Assembly: GCF_900112595.1 (NCBI RefSeq)
Contig: NZ_FOMI01000003.1
Location: 1-64,000 of the forward strand
Source: Algibacter pectinivorans
GTDB lineage: Bacteria > Bacteroidota > Bacteroidia > Flavobacteriales > Flavobacteriaceae
Direction of reading: 5' to 3'
DNA: 64,000 bases
A model generated the notes under the pieces. It made no database searches and was not told the DNA's origin. It saw only the letters and a program-made list of their open reading frames with translations. Position numbers and translations under genes: made by a program. Each line of letters opens with the position of its first letter. Position 1 is the first letter of the stretch. Below, in pieces: positions 14,754 to 24,096 of the stretch.

Positions 14754-17213
14754 ATGGAAGAGGAATTCGAAATTTCAGAATCACAATCACTACCCTCATT
14801 TGATGTTAAGGCCTTTTTAATTAGGGTTTTAAGCTATTGGAAACTGTTTGTTCTATTTATAGGTCTTGGTATATTTATAGTGTATCAGCAAAATATACGA
14901 AAACAACAATCGTATAGGTTAGGTACGCAGATTTCGGTAGAGGAAGAATCTAACCCATTATTTACATCAACAACTAGTTTAACCTTTAACTGGGGCGGTG
15001 TTACTGGAAAAGTGCAAACTATAATGACTTCTTTAAGGTCACGCTCAATACATGAGAAAGTAGTTGATAATCTTGAATTTTATATCACATATTTAAAACA
15101 AGCTAGGTTTAGAAAAGATGATATTTATAAGGCATCACCAATTAGAATTAATTTATCTCCAAATACGAGTCAATTAATAAATCATCCCGTTAAAATTACG
15201 TTTCTTGAAGATAATAAGTATTTACTGTCTTTAAATTTTGAATCTAACTTAGCCAAAACTCAAAATTACGACTCTAAGAAAACAGCGAATATAGATGTGC
15301 CTCTGGGTGAGTTTAAAGAACAATATACCTTAGGAGATACTATTAGTCTGCCATATATAAATGGAGTGATTTATTTGGCTGAAGATAGGAAACCAGTTGT
15401 TAATGATGAATATTTTATACAATTTAGTGATTTTGATGCCGTAGTAGCAAAGTACAGAAATAAGTTAGTAATTGATAATCCTAGAAGTTCTCCAACACTA
15501 AATTTAAGTATGGTTGATGTAAATAAGGGTAAAATTGTTGATTATTTAAATGAAACTGTTTCTGTATTAAGTAACGACCAATTAAATAGGAAAAACCAAT
15601 TTGTAACCAATACTATAGCGTTTATTGATAGCCAGTTGGATAGAGTAAAGACGCAGTTAACGCTTAATGCGGATTCATTAAATAACTATAAACAAAAAAA
15701 CAGAATATTTGATTTAACTAACGAAAGTGTTGCCATAAATGCTAAACTATCTTCTTTAGAAACGAGTAAAGATGAAGTGAATAGAAAATTAGCCTATTAC
15801 AGCAGTTTAGAAAACTATCTAAAAACAAGTAATTCTTTTACAGAAGTTCCGGCACCTTCTATTTCTGGAATAGACGAGGGAAATATACTTTCCAACATCG
15901 CAAAAATTAATGCATTGTCTGTACAAAAGTCAAAATATGGAGCTACTGTTAGAAAAGATGCAACCATATTTTCCGATTTAAATCGCGAAATTGAAGGGCT
16001 GAAATTAGTGCTTTTAGAAAATATAAATTCGGCAAGAGGGGAGTTAAAAAGAGAGCAACAATCCTTAAATAATAAAATTGCTATTGAGGATGGTAAAATA
16101 CGAAAATTGCCAAAGGCTCAGCAAAAGTTGTTTGATATTGAAAGACAATATGCCCTTAGTGAAAAAACGTATAATGTGTTTTTAGCAAAACGTGGTGAGG
16201 CCGATATTATAAAATCGGCTAGCGTATCAGACATTGTGGTTATCGATCCTGCAAAAGATACTGGTGCCACACCTATAGACCTACGTTTAAGTTCAAGATA
16301 CTTATTTGCCGTTATTGGTGGTATTCTACCTCCATTAATATTAGCTTTTTTACTAACATTTTTAGATAACAAACTACACAATCCACAGGTTTTAGAAGGC
16401 CTATCTAATATTCCGTTACTAGGAGTAGTTGGTAAAAATAGTTTGGAAAATAATTTGGTAGTCCACTTAAGACCTAAATCTACAATAGCAGAAGGGTTTC
16501 GGTCTATAAGGTCTAGCTTACAATATTTTTATAAAAAGCATAATTTAGAAGGCTCTAAAACCGTAATGGTAACTTCTTCGGTAAGTGGCGAGGGGAAAAC
16601 CTTTTGTTCAATTAATATTGCTACCGTTTTTGCAATGAGCGGTAAAAAAGCCATTTTGGTTGGGCTAGATTTAAGAAAGCCAAAAATATTTGGAGACTTT
16701 GAAATTAAAAATGAGATTGGCGTTGTAAATTATTTAATTGGTCAAAAAAGTATAGATGAGGTCATTCAAGTTACCAAAGTGGAAAATTTAGATGTAATAA
16801 CATCTGGTCCTATACCTCCAAATCCATCAGAGTTACTCATGAATGATAATATGGATGAAATGATGGATTATCTAAAACAAAATTACGACTATATTGTGTT
16901 AGATACACCACCAATAGGTCTTGTGGCTGATGCATTAGAGTTAACAGAATATGCAGATGCAACGGTATATGTTGTAAGACAAGATTATACAAAAAAAGGG
17001 ATGCTTAACTTAATTAACACTAAATATAGTAAAGGCGAAATTGAAAATTTAAGTTTTGTGTATAATGGCTATAACCAAAAAGGGAAATACGGTTACGGTT
17101 ACGGTTATGGTTATGGCTATGGCTATGGTTACGGTAGTTATGGGAATGGTTATAATGATGATGGACCTGCTAAAAAAACAATAATAAATAGAATTAAGTC
17201 ATTTTTTAGCTAG
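14754..17213 (+). CDS. Wzc-type chain-length regulator and tyrosine autokinase
   Basis: This 819-residue inner-membrane protein has a first membrane segment at about 32-48, a long periplasmic Wzz-like domain with coiled coils (about 290-480), and a second membrane segment at about 508-530. The C-terminal BY-kinase has Walker A SSVSGEGKTF near 610, the Walker A' site ILVGLDLRKP near 640, and Walker B YDYIVLDTPP near 712. The last 45 residues hold a striking (YG)n cluster (about 778-800), the likely autophosphorylation tail. Such proteins control polymer length and gate export with Wza. In contrast to classical pairs, no separate Wzb phosphatase lies next to it. Confidence 0.94.
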   Translation: MEEEFEISESQSLPSFDVKAFLIRVLSYWKLFVLFIGLGIFIVYQQNIRKQQSYRLGTQISVEEESNPLFTSTTSLTFNWGGVTGKVQTIMTSLRSRSIHEKVVDNLEFYITYLKQARFRKDDIYKASPIRINLSPNTSQLINHPVKITFLEDNKYLLSLNFESNLAKTQNYDSKKTANIDVPLGEFKEQYTLGDTISLPYINGVIYLAEDRKPVVNDEYFIQFSDFDAVVAKYRNKLVIDNPRSSPTLNLSMVDVNKGKIVDYLNETVSVLSNDQLNRKNQFVTNTIAFIDSQLDRVKTQLTLNADSLNNYKQKNRIFDLTNESVAINAKLSSLETSKDEVNRKLAYYSSLENYLKTSNSFTEVPAPSISGIDEGNILSNIAKINALSVQKSKYGATVRKDATIFSDLNREIEGLKLVLLENINSARGELKREQQSLNNKIAIEDGKIRKLPKAQQKLFDIERQYALSEKTYNVFLAKRGEADIIKSASVSDIVVIDPAKDTGATPIDLRLSSRYLFAVIGGILPPLILAFLLTFLDNKLHNPQVLEGLSNIPLLGVVGKNSLENNLVVHLRPKSTIAEGFRSIRSSLQYFYKKHNLEGSKTVMVTSSVSGEGKTFCSINIATVFAMSGKKAILVGLDLRKPKIFGDFEIKNEIGVVNYLIGQKSIDEVIQVTKVENLDVITSGPIPPNPSELLMNDNMDEMMDYLKQNYDYIVLDTPPIGLVADALELTEYADATVYVVRQDYTKKGMLNLINTKYSKGEIENLSFVYNGYNQKGKYGYGYGYGYGYGYGYGSYGNGYNDDGPAKKTIINRIKSFFS
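17088..17150 (+). repeat. Tandem GGTTAY hexamers coding for the Wzc tyrosine tail
   Basis: Near-perfect repeats of GGTTAC/GGTTAT/GGCTAT encode alternating Gly-Tyr. Codon choice varies between units (TAC/TAT, GGT/GGC). The hexamer unit keeps the reading frame if copies are gained or lost. Confidence 0.7.
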
Positions 17214-17255
17214 TTGTCCTAAGGTTTAAAGTTGGTGAATTAAAAAGAAAAGATA

Positions 17256-18128
17256 TTGAATAATAAGAATAGTGATTGGCTTTATACAATTTCTCCAAAG
17301 AAAAAATTAATTGATTTAAATTTTAGTGAAATCTGGAGATACAGAGATCTTCTGCTTTTATTTGTAAAACGAGATGTAATTACCCAATATAAACAAACTA
17401 TTTTAGGACCATTATGGTATTTTATACAGCCTTTATTTACAGGTGTTATATTTACCCTAATTTTTAATAATTTGGCTGCAATACCAACTGGTAGTGGTGT
17501 ACCTCCTTTTTTGTTTAATCTAGCAGGAATAACGTCTTGGAATTATTTTAGTAGCTGTTTAACCGGTACTAGTAATACATTTAAAGCCAACCAAGGTATT
17601 TTTGGTAAAGTCTATTTTCCAAGAGTTATAACACCGCTTTCGGTTGTGTTCTCTAACCTGTTAAAGTATGGGATTCAATTGTTAGTGTTTTTTTGTTTCT
17701 ATTTATATTTTGTGTTTTTTAGTAATAAAGCGACTAACGTGTCACCTCAATTTGTAATAATCTTTTTACCAATATTAATATTATTTATGGGGTTTTTTGG
17801 ATTGGGTATTGGTATGATTATATCTTCAATGACTACAAAGTATAGAGATCTTACTTTTTTAGTTGGCTTTGGTGTGCAATTATTAATGTACGGATCTGCA
17901 GTTATGTATCCATTATCTTATTTTAAAGAAAAAGTTCCGGAATACTCATGGTTAGTAGAATATAATCCAATGACAATAATAATTGAGTTGTTCAGGCACA
18001 TGACTTTAGGTGTTGGTGATTTCTCTATATTTAAAATTCTATATGTTGGTGTAGCAGTAATTTTAATCTTTTCTTTAGGGTTAATAATTTTTAATAAAAC
18101 AGAAAAAACCTTTATAGATACCGTTTAG
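17256..18128 (+). CDS. wzm: ABC transporter permease for polysaccharide export, Wzm-like
   Basis: This 290-residue inner-membrane protein of the ABC2-type permease family has about six membrane segments. The N-terminal amphipathic part IWRYRDLLLLFVKRDVITQY is typical of Wzm/KpsM permeases. The segment WLVEYNPMTIIIELFRH near 245 is the conserved hallmark before the last helix. With the Wzt-like ATPase it should flip an undecaprenyl-diphosphate-linked glycan across the inner membrane. No in-frame ATG exists near the start, so translation must begin at TTG 17256, preceded by AAAAAGAAAAG. The next gene starts 2 nt after the stop, which indicates tight coupling. Confidence 0.92.
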   Translation: MNNKNSDWLYTISPKKKLIDLNFSEIWRYRDLLLLFVKRDVITQYKQTILGPLWYFIQPLFTGVIFTLIFNNLAAIPTGSGVPPFLFNLAGITSWNYFSSCLTGTSNTFKANQGIFGKVYFPRVITPLSVVFSNLLKYGIQLLVFFCFYLYFVFFSNKATNVSPQFVIIFLPILILFMGFFGLGIGMIISSMTTKYRDLTFLVGFGVQLLMYGSAVMYPLSYFKEKVPEYSWLVEYNPMTIIIELFRHMTLGVGDFSIFKILYVGVAVILIFSLGLIIFNKTEKTFIDTV

Positions 18129-18129
18129 T

Positions 18130-19374
18130 ATGAAAAAGAAAGACATTATCTTAAAAGTCGAAAACATTTCTAAACAATATCGCTTAGGTCTTGTTGGAAC
18201 TGGAACTATTAGCCATGATTTGAACAGATGGTGGTATAAAATTAGAGGAAAAGGAGATCCATATTTAAAAGTAGGAGATACAAACGACCGTACTTCTAAA
18301 GGTGACTCTGATTATGTTTGGGCACTAAAAGGTGTTGATTTTGAGGTAGAGCGAGGAGAAGTTTTAGGAATCATAGGTAAAAATGGAGCGGGTAAATCTA
18401 CGCTTTTAAAAATACTTTCTAAAGTTACAGGACCAACAACAGGAGAAATAAAAACCAAGGGACGTATAGCATCTTTATTAGAAGTAGGTACAGGGTTTCA
18501 TGGCGAGATGACTGGGCGCGAAAATATATTTTTAAACGGAGCTATTCTTGGTATGACTAAAAGTGAAATAAGTTCTAAAATTAACGAAATTATTGAGTTC
18601 TCAGGTTGTGAAAGATATATAGATACTCCAGTAAAGCGCTATAGTTCTGGTATGACAGTTCGACTAGCTTTTGCCGTTGCCGCATTTTTGGAACCGGAAA
18701 TTTTAGTAATTGATGAGGTATTAGCTGTTGGTGACGCCGAATTTCAAAAAAAGGCTATAGGTAAAATGCAGGATATAAGTCGTGGTGAAGGTCGAACAGT
18801 TTTATTTGTTAGTCATAATATGGCAGCTGTAAAAAATTTATGTACGCGAGCTATTGTTCTCGAAAATGGAAGTTCTTCCTTTGAGGGCGAGGTAGAAGAG
18901 TGCATAGAATACTATATTTCAAATAATAAAAACAAAGAAACCAAATTGTATTATTCTGCAAATAATAAAGATAATATTTTGCAAAATATTGAAATAAAAA
19001 ACAAACTGGTTGCCTCTGGTAGCAATATAAACATTTGTTTTAACTTAAACGTAAAAGCTATTAACCTAACTAATGTGCACTTAGGTATTTATAATTTTAA
19101 TGATGAAAAGGTATTACATATATCCTCAGAATATTTTAATAATGGGTATATAAAAACATCTAGCGATGTTTTAAATTGTGTAATAGAAAGGAACCCATTA
19201 ACACAAGGTTTGTATTATGTAAATGTTGGGGTTGTAAGCAACAAAGTAGAAGTAGAAAGATTGAAAAAATGTTTGGTTTTTGAAGTAGTAAATAGTGATT
19301 TCTTTAATTGCGGAATTATTTTGAAGCCAGCATCAATTAAAGCTAAGGCATTAGCAGAATACAAGTGGTACTAA
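18130..19374 (+). CDS. wzt: ABC transporter ATPase with C-terminal glycan-binding domain, Wzt-like
   Basis: This 414-residue protein is the ATPase of the Wzm/Wzt exporter. The nucleotide-binding domain fills about 1-250: Walker A IIGKNGAGKSTLL near 80-92, signature RYSSGMTVRLAFA near 173-185, Walker B EILVIDEVLAVGD near 193-205 and the switch histidine in LFVSHNMAAV. Residues of about 270-414 form a beta-rich Wzt_C domain (NINICFNLNVKAINLTNVHL, GLYYVNVGVVSN). In known systems this domain recognises the capped end of the finished polymer before export. A C-terminal domain of this kind suggests that chain length is set before transport. Confidence 0.92.
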   Translation: MKKKDIILKVENISKQYRLGLVGTGTISHDLNRWWYKIRGKGDPYLKVGDTNDRTSKGDSDYVWALKGVDFEVERGEVLGIIGKNGAGKSTLLKILSKVTGPTTGEIKTKGRIASLLEVGTGFHGEMTGRENIFLNGAILGMTKSEISSKINEIIEFSGCERYIDTPVKRYSSGMTVRLAFAVAAFLEPEILVIDEVLAVGDAEFQKKAIGKMQDISRGEGRTVLFVSHNMAAVKNLCTRAIVLENGSSSFEGEVEECIEYYISNNKNKETKLYYSANNKDNILQNIEIKNKLVASGSNINICFNLNVKAINLTNVHLGIYNFNDEKVLHISSEYFNNGYIKTSSDVLNCVIERNPLTQGLYYVNVGVVSNKVEVERLKKCLVFEVVNSDFFNCGIILKPASIKAKALAEYKWY

Positions 19375-19377
19375 AAG

Positions 19378-20535
19378 ATGAAAAAAGTAGGGCATTTTGG
19401 GACTTTTGATGTTGATAATTATGGAGATTTACTTTTTCCTCATATAGCAGAATTTAGACTGCCTAAATATCAATGGGACCACATTTCACCAACTAATAAT
19501 CAAACAGTTTTTAAAGATAGCAGGCCTATTATTTCGTTTGATAAAGCTAAAAATAATGCTTATGATGCAATATTAATAGGGGGAGGGAATATACTTCATT
19601 TATTACCAAATTACGTTACAGTATATAATAATAAAAAAGGATTTGCTTATGCTAATTTGTGGGTAGGAGCAGCTAAAATAGCTATAGAACAAAAAATACC
19701 GTTACTATTCAATGCTCCAGGTATATCAAGAGGTTTTAAAGGGTTTATACAAAAAAAAATTGCAATTAAAACATTTAAGAGTTCAAATTATTTAGCCTTT
19801 CGGGAAGGTATAAGTAAACAAATAGTAAGCAATTCAATTAAAAGAGATTTAAATTTTAAAAACAAAATTTGTGTTGTTCCAGATACAGCATTTGATATTC
19901 ATAAATTATGGCCTCTAGATACAAGTACGGGTTCTAATTACATAACAATTAATTTAAATTCAAGATATCACTGCCCAATTAATGAAACGGCAAAAGAATT
20001 GGATGCTTTAAGTAAGAAGCTCAAAATGCCTATAAAATTAATTATTATAGGTGATTGTCATGGAGATAAGTTTTTTACAGAACAAGTGTCTAAACTAATG
20101 AAATGCGATTATAGTATAGTTGAGTCTGATGAATTAAAAACAGTAGCACACGTAATTGGAAAAGGAAAATATTTTCTAGGTTCTTCCATGCATGGTTTTA
20201 TTACAGCTTTAGCATATGGTGTACCTTCTTTTTTAGTGCTTAACAATAAGTCTAAAGTATTGCATAAATTTAAAGGATTATTAGAATTGGCAGAACTTAG
20301 TAATAATGTGATTTTAAATTCTTTTAATAATGTTGGTAATAAGTTAAATGAATCTGCATATTTAACAAAACAAGTAAAGCAAAAAATCGACAATACTTTA
20401 AATGAACATTGGCAAGTTTTAAATAACATAATTCAAAGTAAGGAAAAGCCAAAGTTTAGCTTTTATATTGTTAAATTTGATACCCTGTTAAATTTAAGTA
20501 ATAGGTTTAATAGAATTCTAAATAAGTTTTTTTAA
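19378..20535 (+). CDS. Polysaccharide pyruvyl transferase family protein
   Basis: The protein has 385 residues. The N-terminal VGHFGTFDVDNYGDLLFPHI and AILIGGGNILHL, together with the late FLGSSMHGFITALAYGVPSF, are the characteristic blocks of the PF04230 family (WcaK/CsaB type). CsaB-like enzymes add ketal pyruvate to surface sugars, but several family members are now known to act on other glycans, so the exact reaction is open. The fold is GT-B-like and cytoplasmic. It begins 3 nt after the Wzt stop, so it belongs to the exporter operon. A second, shorter family member is at 33638-34465. Confidence 0.82.
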   Translation: MKKVGHFGTFDVDNYGDLLFPHIAEFRLPKYQWDHISPTNNQTVFKDSRPIISFDKAKNNAYDAILIGGGNILHLLPNYVTVYNNKKGFAYANLWVGAAKIAIEQKIPLLFNAPGISRGFKGFIQKKIAIKTFKSSNYLAFREGISKQIVSNSIKRDLNFKNKICVVPDTAFDIHKLWPLDTSTGSNYITINLNSRYHCPINETAKELDALSKKLKMPIKLIIIGDCHGDKFFTEQVSKLMKCDYSIVESDELKTVAHVIGKGKYFLGSSMHGFITALAYGVPSFLVLNNKSKVLHKFKGLLELAELSNNVILNSFNNVGNKLNESAYLTKQVKQKIDNTLNEHWQVLNNIIQSKEKPKFSFYIVKFDTLLNLSNRFNRILNKFF

Positions 20536-20541
20536 AATGTT

Positions 20542-21444
20542 ATGGATACTTACATAATTATTGTTAGTTATAACGGTATTAAATGGCTAGAAAAATGCTT
20601 AAATTCTTGTTGTGATTATAAAGTTATAGTAGTAGACAATGCCTCTACAGATCATACTGTAGCATTTATAAAAAAACATTTTCCTAGGGTTATATTGCTA
20701 GAACAACAAACTAATTTGGGTTTTGGTCAAGCCAATAATTTAGGTATAAGTTATGCACTAAATGAAGGCGCAGATTATGTATTTTTACTAAATCAAGATG
20801 CATATTTAAAACGAGATACCATAGCAGAATTGGTAAATGTACATAAAACTAATTCAGCATTTGGTGTGTTAAGTCCTATACAATTAAATGGATCGGGTAA
20901 TAAATTGGATAGAAATTTTTCTAGCTATTTAAAGTACGATTATAATAATTTCTTTCATTTTGATGCCATTAACAAGAATTTATCTAAAATCTATGAAGTA
21001 CCTTTCGTTAATGCTGCAAGTTGGCTAATTCCCAAGGAAACATTGTTAAAAGTAGGAGGCTTTGATCCTATTTTTTTTCATTATGGAGAAGATGATAATT
21101 ATTGTCAAAGATTAAGATACCATAGGTTAAAAGTTGGAATTGTACCACATGTTTTTGTAATGCATGATCGAGAGTTTGAAAATAAAGGTTTTCAAACTAA
21201 AACTTTAAAATATAAAGAATGGATGTACAAGTTAAATTGGGCAAATCTTAATTTAAAAAATCATTCTAGCCATATTAACAAACGTATAAGAGAAATTAAA
21301 AACACTAGACTTAATTACTTATTAAAGTTTAATTTGCGAAATGTAAAACGATGTAATGAGGAGCTTCAATTAATATATCGTATTTCAGACAGTATAACTC
21401 AAAGTAGAATTACTAATAAAACAATAGGGAAACACTATATTTAA
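20542..21444 (+). CDS. Family 2 glycosyltransferase, rhamnosyltransferase-like
   Basis: This 300-residue protein is a cytoplasmic GT-A enzyme. It shows IIIVSYNGIKWLEKCLNSC at the N-terminus, VVDNASTDHTV for nucleotide binding, and NLGFGQANNLGISYAL. FLLNQDAYL near 88 replaces the usual DxD by NQD, as in many GT2 rhamnosyltransferase-like proteins. FFHYGEDDNYCQRLR near 175 provides the catalytic acidic cluster. It should add one sugar to the growing lipid-linked chain. It starts 6 nt after the pyruvyltransferase gene and is the first of five consecutive GT2 genes. Confidence 0.85.
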   Translation: MDTYIIIVSYNGIKWLEKCLNSCCDYKVIVVDNASTDHTVAFIKKHFPRVILLEQQTNLGFGQANNLGISYALNEGADYVFLLNQDAYLKRDTIAELVNVHKTNSAFGVLSPIQLNGSGNKLDRNFSSYLKYDYNNFFHFDAINKNLSKIYEVPFVNAASWLIPKETLLKVGGFDPIFFHYGEDDNYCQRLRYHRLKVGIVPHVFVMHDREFENKGFQTKTLKYKEWMYKLNWANLNLKNHSSHINKRIREIKNTRLNYLLKFNLRNVKRCNEELQLIYRISDSITQSRITNKTIGKHYI

Positions 21445-21446
21445 AA

Positions 21447-22415
21447 ATGAAATGCCCACTTGTATCCATTATAATACCAACATATAATAGAGCACATATA
21501 ATTGGTGATACTTTAAACTCTATATTAAATCAAACTTATGCAAATTGGGAGTGCATTGTTATAAATGACCATAGTACAGATAGCACTTTAGAAATTGTAA
21601 ATAAATTTGTAAAAAAAGATAATAGGTTTTCATGTTATAATCTTGAAAATGGTTATTTAAAGGGTGGTAATGGAGCAAGAAATTATGGCTTTAAATTAAG
21701 TCAGGGAGATTATGTAAATTGGTTTGATGATGATGATGTCATGTTAGATAATTTTTTAAAATCTAGAATTGAAGCGTTTACATCTAGTGTGAATTTTGTT
21801 ATTGGATCGCATTATACAGTTAATCAAAATTTAGAGAACAAAACTCTTCAAAGCTTAGAAATTAAATCTTATTTGTTTAAAGACTATGCTTTATGGAAAT
21901 TACAACTAATAACAAACTCTATTTTATTTAGAAAGTCCTTTTTAAGTGAAAAAATATTGTTTAATGAAAATTTAAAAAGAGGTCAGGAAACTGAGTTATT
22001 TACACGGTTATTTTTTCGTGCCCGAAAAGAATCCTATAAAATAATAAATGTTCCTCTATTTTTATACCGACAACATGAAACTAGTAAAACTCAAAAAAAT
22101 TTAAGCTATGTTGACGATTTTCAAGAATCTAAAAGCATTGTTTCAATTCAAATTTTAAAGAAAAGTATTAAATTGAGAGATTCAGAATTAGTTAATATAT
22201 ATTATTACAATTTAATTAATACATTCTTTAAAAGTTTAGAAAAAAATCATAAAGTAAATTCTAAATATATACTTGATAATCTATCTAAGATATTGAGACC
22301 AAATAATTCAATGTTGAGTTTTGAAATTAAAATATTTGGAAGCCTTTTTTTATTCATTTCAAGAGGTATTTATAAGTTTGAAAAACGTTGGAAATCAAAA
22401 ACCATTAAAATTTAA
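21447..22415 (+). CDS. Family 2 glycosyltransferase
   Basis: This 322-residue protein has a GT-A domain in the first 220 residues. It opens with LVSIIIPTYNRAHIIGDTLN and QTYANWECIVINDHSTDST, and has the metal-binding acidic run WFDDDDVM near 91-98. KRGQETELFTRLFF near 180 is the acceptor-side acidic motif. The C-terminal 90 residues are helical and basic, ending in a weakly hydrophobic stretch that may touch the membrane. Donor and acceptor cannot be read from sequence. It is 2 nt downstream of the previous gene. Confidence 0.85.
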   Translation: MKCPLVSIIIPTYNRAHIIGDTLNSILNQTYANWECIVINDHSTDSTLEIVNKFVKKDNRFSCYNLENGYLKGGNGARNYGFKLSQGDYVNWFDDDDVMLDNFLKSRIEAFTSSVNFVIGSHYTVNQNLENKTLQSLEIKSYLFKDYALWKLQLITNSILFRKSFLSEKILFNENLKRGQETELFTRLFFRARKESYKIINVPLFLYRQHETSKTQKNLSYVDDFQESKSIVSIQILKKSIKLRDSELVNIYYYNLINTFFKSLEKNHKVNSKYILDNLSKILRPNNSMLSFEIKIFGSLFLFISRGIYKFEKRWKSKTIKI

Positions 22416-22421
22416 TCAGGA

Positions 22422-23261
22422 ATGAAGAGCAACACCACAGTTATTATTCCTTGCTACAATGATGGTAAATATATTATTGAGGCATTAAACTCTGTTTTAA
22501 GCCAAACCTTAAAAGCAGAAAAAATCATCATTATTGACGATGGATCTGATGTTGAAACAAAAAAAATTCTAAATAACATTAATATAGAAAATGTTGAAGT
22601 TATATTCCAAAACAATAAAGGGGTTTGCGTTGCCAGAAATATTGGTATAGATTTAGCAAAAACAGATTATATTTTAAATCTTGACGCAGATGATTATTTT
22701 GAGGCTACTTTTTTAGAAAAAGCAGTTAGTATTTTAAATAATAATTTAGATATAGGTGTAGTTGGTTGTTATTATAAAATATTAAAAAATAATAGATTAG
22801 ACCCCAACGTTGTAAAACCAGTAGGCGGTAGTGTTAAAAATTTACTAGTTAATAATAATGCCATAAACTGTTCTTTGTACAGAAAAGTGTGCTGGAATAA
22901 AGTTTTAGGGTACGATGAAAACATGAAAGAAGGTTATGAAGATTGGGATTTTTGGATTTCTATTTTAAAACACGGTTGGGATATGCATATTTTAAAAGAG
23001 CCTTTGTTTGTGTATAGAATTAAACAAAATTCTAGAGATATAGTGGCTTTTAAGGAGCATCATATGAAACTTAAACTTTATCTATTTGAAAAACATAAAC
23101 AAGTATATTTAGATAATTTTGAATCTTATTTTAATCAAGTAACTTATATAAACTATAAACTAAAACTTAACAATCTAAAGAGTACAAATACTAAAGCTTC
23201 TAAAATTGGAAATGCTATTTTAGCGCCAATTAGGTTTTTGAAAATTAAAATATTTAAATAA
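22422..23261 (+). CDS. Family 2 glycosyltransferase
   Basis: The protein has 279 residues. Motifs are VIIPCYNDGKYIIEALNSVL, IIIDDGSDVETK, the donor-metal site NLDADDYFEAT near 88-95, and YEDWDFWISILKHGW near 172-186, which is the usual ED-W acceptor motif of single-domain GT2 enzymes. It is soluble apart from a short basic tail. The gene sits six bases after the previous stop, within the string of GT2 genes. The sugar is not assignable. Confidence 0.85.
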   Translation: MKSNTTVIIPCYNDGKYIIEALNSVLSQTLKAEKIIIIDDGSDVETKKILNNINIENVEVIFQNNKGVCVARNIGIDLAKTDYILNLDADDYFEATFLEKAVSILNNNLDIGVVGCYYKILKNNRLDPNVVKPVGGSVKNLLVNNNAINCSLYRKVCWNKVLGYDENMKEGYEDWDFWISILKHGWDMHILKEPLFVYRIKQNSRDIVAFKEHHMKLKLYLFEKHKQVYLDNFESYFNQVTYINYKLKLNNLKSTNTKASKIGNAILAPIRFLKIKIFK

Positions 23262-23270
23262 GTTTTTTTC

Positions 23271-24086
23271 GTGAAAAATTTCATTTCCATAATAGTTCCA
23301 TGTTACAATCAAGCACATTTTCTAGATGAAGCTTTGCAGTCTGTTTATGCGCAAACATCTCCAAATTGGGAATGTATTATTGTAAATGATGGCAGTACAG
23401 ATAATTTGGAAGAGGTTGCTTTAAATTGGACCAGGAAGGATATCCGTTTTAAATATTTCTTTAAAGAAAATGGAGGGTTATCAAGTGCTAGAAATTATGG
23501 GGTAAATAAGGCCACAAACAATATTATTCTTCCTTTAGATGCAGACGATGTAATTAACACGGCATTAATTAAAGATGTATTGAATACTTTTAATAATACA
23601 AATGCAGATTTGGTTTACTATGATGTTTCTTTTTTTGGAAAGAAGGAAGGTAAATATGTATTACCTAAATACAATTATAAAACATTGTTATTGCGAAATA
23701 CTTTTATTGCATGTACCCCATTTAAAAAAGATAATTACTTAGCAATTGGAGGCTATGATGAACAACTAAAATCGTTTGAAGATTGGGACTTATGGATTAG
23801 AATGTTAAACAAAAACTCAAAAGTGGTAAAAATTAACAAAACACTTTATTATTACAGAAAGCACGAAAGTGGTAGTCTTACCAATGCCTTTTCCGACTCT
23901 CCTAAATTATATTTTGATTTATACGATTATATTTATTCAAAGAATAAGGCGATTTACGATGCACATTTTAAAAACCCTATTTTAGCTTATCAACAAAATG
24001 ATGAGTTATTAAATTTTAATAATAGGATTAAGAACAATTTTATCTTTAAAATTTATGTTTTTGTAAAGTCCATTTTAAAAAAATAA
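23271..24086 (+). CDS. Family 2 glycosyltransferase, GTG start
   Basis: The protein has 271 residues. Translation starts at GTG 23271; no in-frame ATG precedes the conserved FISIIVPCYNQAHFLDEALQ block, so the rare start is required. Further motifs are WECIIVNDGSTDN, LPLDADDVIN near 84-90 and FEDWDLWIRML near 165-175. It resembles its neighbour at 22422-23261 in length and motif spacing, which suggests an old duplication. It is a cytoplasmic GT-A enzyme with unknown donor. Confidence 0.85.
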   Translation: MKNFISIIVPCYNQAHFLDEALQSVYAQTSPNWECIIVNDGSTDNLEEVALNWTRKDIRFKYFFKENGGLSSARNYGVNKATNNIILPLDADDVINTALIKDVLNTFNNTNADLVYYDVSFFGKKEGKYVLPKYNYKTLLLRNTFIACTPFKKDNYLAIGGYDEQLKSFEDWDLWIRMLNKNSKVVKINKTLYYYRKHESGSLTNAFSDSPKLYFDLYDYIYSKNKAIYDAHFKNPILAYQQNDELLNFNNRIKNNFIFKIYVFVKSILKK

Positions 24087-24096
24087 AATTACTGTT

